Assembly: GCF_022829365.1 (NCBI RefSeq)
Contig: NZ_JAKSYJ010000099.1
Location: 1 to 36,789 of the forward strand
Direction of reading: 5' to 3'
Length of the DNA stretch: 36,789 nt
DNA from: Methylobacterium sp. J-077
Lineage (GTDB): Bacteria; Pseudomonadota; Alphaproteobacteria; Rhizobiales; Beijerinckiaceae
The notes beneath the pieces are model-generated. The model was not told the DNA's origin. It worked only from the letters and a program-made list of their open reading frames with translations, and made no database searches. How positions within the stretch are numbered: the first letter of the stretch is position 1; the number at the start of each line of letters is the position of its first letter. Positions 35,675 through 36,789 of this stretch are shown in pieces. A program made the position numbers and the translations under genes.

Positions 35675-36628
35675 ATGGTGATCCGGAGCAGGCGCGGGTG
35701 GGAGATCCCCGAGAGTCAGGCCACGCCCGAGGCCGTCTTTCTCAACCGGCGGGCGCTGATCGGCGCCGCGGCCGGGCTGGCCGCCGGCTCCGTGCTCGGC
35801 GGCCGCACCGCCTTCGCGGCCGCAGGTGACGGGGCGCTCTATCCGGCGCCGCGCAACCCCGCCTACACGCTCGACCGGCCGCTGACCCCGGAGCGGTTCA
35901 GCGGCGACTACAACAACTTCTACGAATTCGGCACGTCGAAGACGGTGCTGCCGGCCGCGAACGCGCTCAAGACCCAGCCCTGGACCGTGAAGATCGACGG
36001 CCTCGTGGAGAAGCCGTTCGAGATCGGCGTCGACGACCTGATCCGGAAGATCGGCCTGGAGGAGCGGCTCTACCGCCACCGCTGCGTCGAGGCCTGGTCG
36101 ATGTCGGTGCCCTGGACGGGGTTTCCCCTGTCGAAATTGGTGGCGCTCGCCAAGCCGACCTCGGGCGCGAAGTACATCCGCTTCGAGACCTTCATGGACA
36201 AGGCGATGGCGCCGGGCCAGCGCGCGTTCTTCTATCCTTGGCCCTACACCGAGGGGCTGACCCTGGCCGAGGCCGGCAACGACCTCGCCTTCGTGGTGAC
36301 GGGCGTCTACGGCAAGCCGCTGCCCAACCAGTTCGGCGCGCCGATCCGCGTCGCCGTGCCGTGGAAATACGGGTTCAAGTCGGCGAAGTCGCTGGTGAAG
36401 ATCTCGTTCACCGCCGACCGCCCCAAGACCTTCTGGGAGGGCCTGCAGGCCTCCGAGTACGGCTTCTGGGCCAACGTGAACCCGGCGGTGCCGCATCCCC
36501 GCTGGAGCCAGGCCTCGGAGCGCGTGCTCGGGACCGACGAGCGGGTGCCGACGCTGATCTACAACGGCTACGGCGAGCAGGTCGCCGGCCTGTACAAGGG
36601 GATGGAGGGCGAGCGGCTGTTCGTATGA
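35675..36628 (+). CDS. msrP: Protein-methionine-sulfoxide reductase catalytic subunit MsrP (YedY)
   Basis: 317 aa periplasmic molybdopterin enzyme that repairs oxidised methionines. Twin-arginine signal: NRRALIG with R25-R26, then a hydrophobic stretch to about residue 50. The molybdenum-ligating cysteine is Cys137 in RHRCVEAWSMSVPW; FGAPIRVAVPWKYGFKSAKS and YGFWANVNP are further family motifs. The ATG at 35675 has AGGAG seven bases upstream and gives a proper Tat peptide, unlike the ATG at 35639. The usual partner, the heme membrane protein MsrQ, does not follow: an insertion sequence begins 23 nt downstream. Confidence 0.95.
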   Translation: MVIRSRRGWEIPESQATPEAVFLNRRALIGAAAGLAAGSVLGGRTAFAAAGDGALYPAPRNPAYTLDRPLTPERFSGDYNNFYEFGTSKTVLPAANALKTQPWTVKIDGLVEKPFEIGVDDLIRKIGLEERLYRHRCVEAWSMSVPWTGFPLSKLVALAKPTSGAKYIRFETFMDKAMAPGQRAFFYPWPYTEGLTLAEAGNDLAFVVTGVYGKPLPNQFGAPIRVAVPWKYGFKSAKSLVKISFTADRPKTFWEGLQASEYGFWANVNPAVPHPRWSQASERVLGTDERVPTLIYNGYGEQVAGLYKGMEGERLFV

Positions 36629-36651
36629 AAAACCAAGGGACCCCAAAGGGC

Positions 36652-36789
36652 TAATACCAACCCTCGTTAAGTGGGACTCACGGGGTAGCCTCGGCGGCTG
36701 AGGGGTGATTCTGTCTTTGGGTTTGGAGCCCGAGGAGGATGTCATGGCTGCTCCGGTACCGCTGCGGTCAGACTTTGACGCTGACGGTC
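36652..36789 (+). mobile_element. Left end of a probable IS630-family insertion sequence (runs off window)
   Basis: From about 36652 (TA, the IS630 target dinucleotide) the sequence leaves msrP context. After 92 nt a transposase-like reading frame starts with an AGGAGG site. The exact outer end of the inverted repeat cannot be fixed, because the other end is outside the window. Confidence 0.55.
36744..36789 (+). CDS. Transposase N-terminus, IS630-like (partial)
   Basis: Only 15 codons are visible: MAAPVPLRSDFDADG, after an AGGAGG ribosome site at 36732-36737. This start matches, from memory, IS630-type transposases frequent in Methylobacterium, which continue with a helix-turn-helix region. 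The identification rests on few residues. Confidence 0.55.
   Translation, partial: MAAPVPLRSDFDADG

Noticed and set aside
33222..35675. 817-codon minus-strand frame opposite fadD and the membrane-protein gene
   Set aside because: Shadow of fadD; His/Arg/Gly-rich product without motifs.

Overview
The window is high-GC alphaproteobacterial chromosome, most likely a Methylobacterium or Methylorubrum relative (Hyphomicrobiales). This rests on strong third-position GC bias, an fdh4A/fdh4B formate dehydrogenase pair of the kind described in M. extorquens, a CIRCE plus RpoH-type groESL promoter, the pdxA-ksgA and lptFG-lptD gene order, and an IS630-type transposase start at the right edge. No rRNA, tRNA, CRISPR array or prophage was recognised.

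Layout, left to right. 1-1300: groES and the first half of groEL on the minus strand behind a heat-shock promoter and CIRCE operator. 1.37-4.6 kb (+): a CorA-type metal transporter, a soluble PAS chemoreceptor and a secreted DUF3455 protein. 4.6-9.0 kb (-): an overlapping esterase / Lhr-like helicase / PdeM phosphoesterase run. The last two are two parts of the 'ligase-associated DNA damage response' set. The helicase has no ordinary start codon and carries an in-frame block of palindromic repeats. 9.2-12.5 kb: a small DUF6460 membrane protein, a MATE exporter, a glycine-zipper protein and an Mcl2/CitE-like CoA-ester lyase or thioesterase.

12.7-16.6 kb is the accessory-looking part: a lower-GC, divergent secreted pectate-lyase-fold protein, 0.7 kb without a gene, a membrane diguanylate cyclase, a repeat-rich stretch and a 3' remnant of an SRPBCC/AHSA1 gene. 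Then come fdh4B and fdh4A (-), which lie between two members of the same short repeat family, and the DUF952-pyrD pair (-). 21.3-24.2 kb (+) holds an S24/LexA-like regulator, a PAS histidine kinase and a Tim44-like protein, closed by a strong terminator.

24.3-31.3 kb (-) is an outer-membrane biogenesis and housekeeping block: lptF, lptG, lptD, pdxA and ksgA. No surA lies between lptD and pdxA, where it is commonly found. Divergent from lptF are pepA, an unrecognised multi-pass membrane protein, fadD and msrP. The window ends in the left end of an IS630-type element placed just after msrP, where msrQ often sits.

Most of the window is core genome. I found no clearly new multi-gene system. The most unusual signals are the palindromic insertion and apparent CUG start of the Lhr-like helicase, the aberrant active-site motifs of the foreign-looking pectate lyase, the winged-helix-like C-terminus of the Fdh4B protein, and the repeat pair around fdh4AB.
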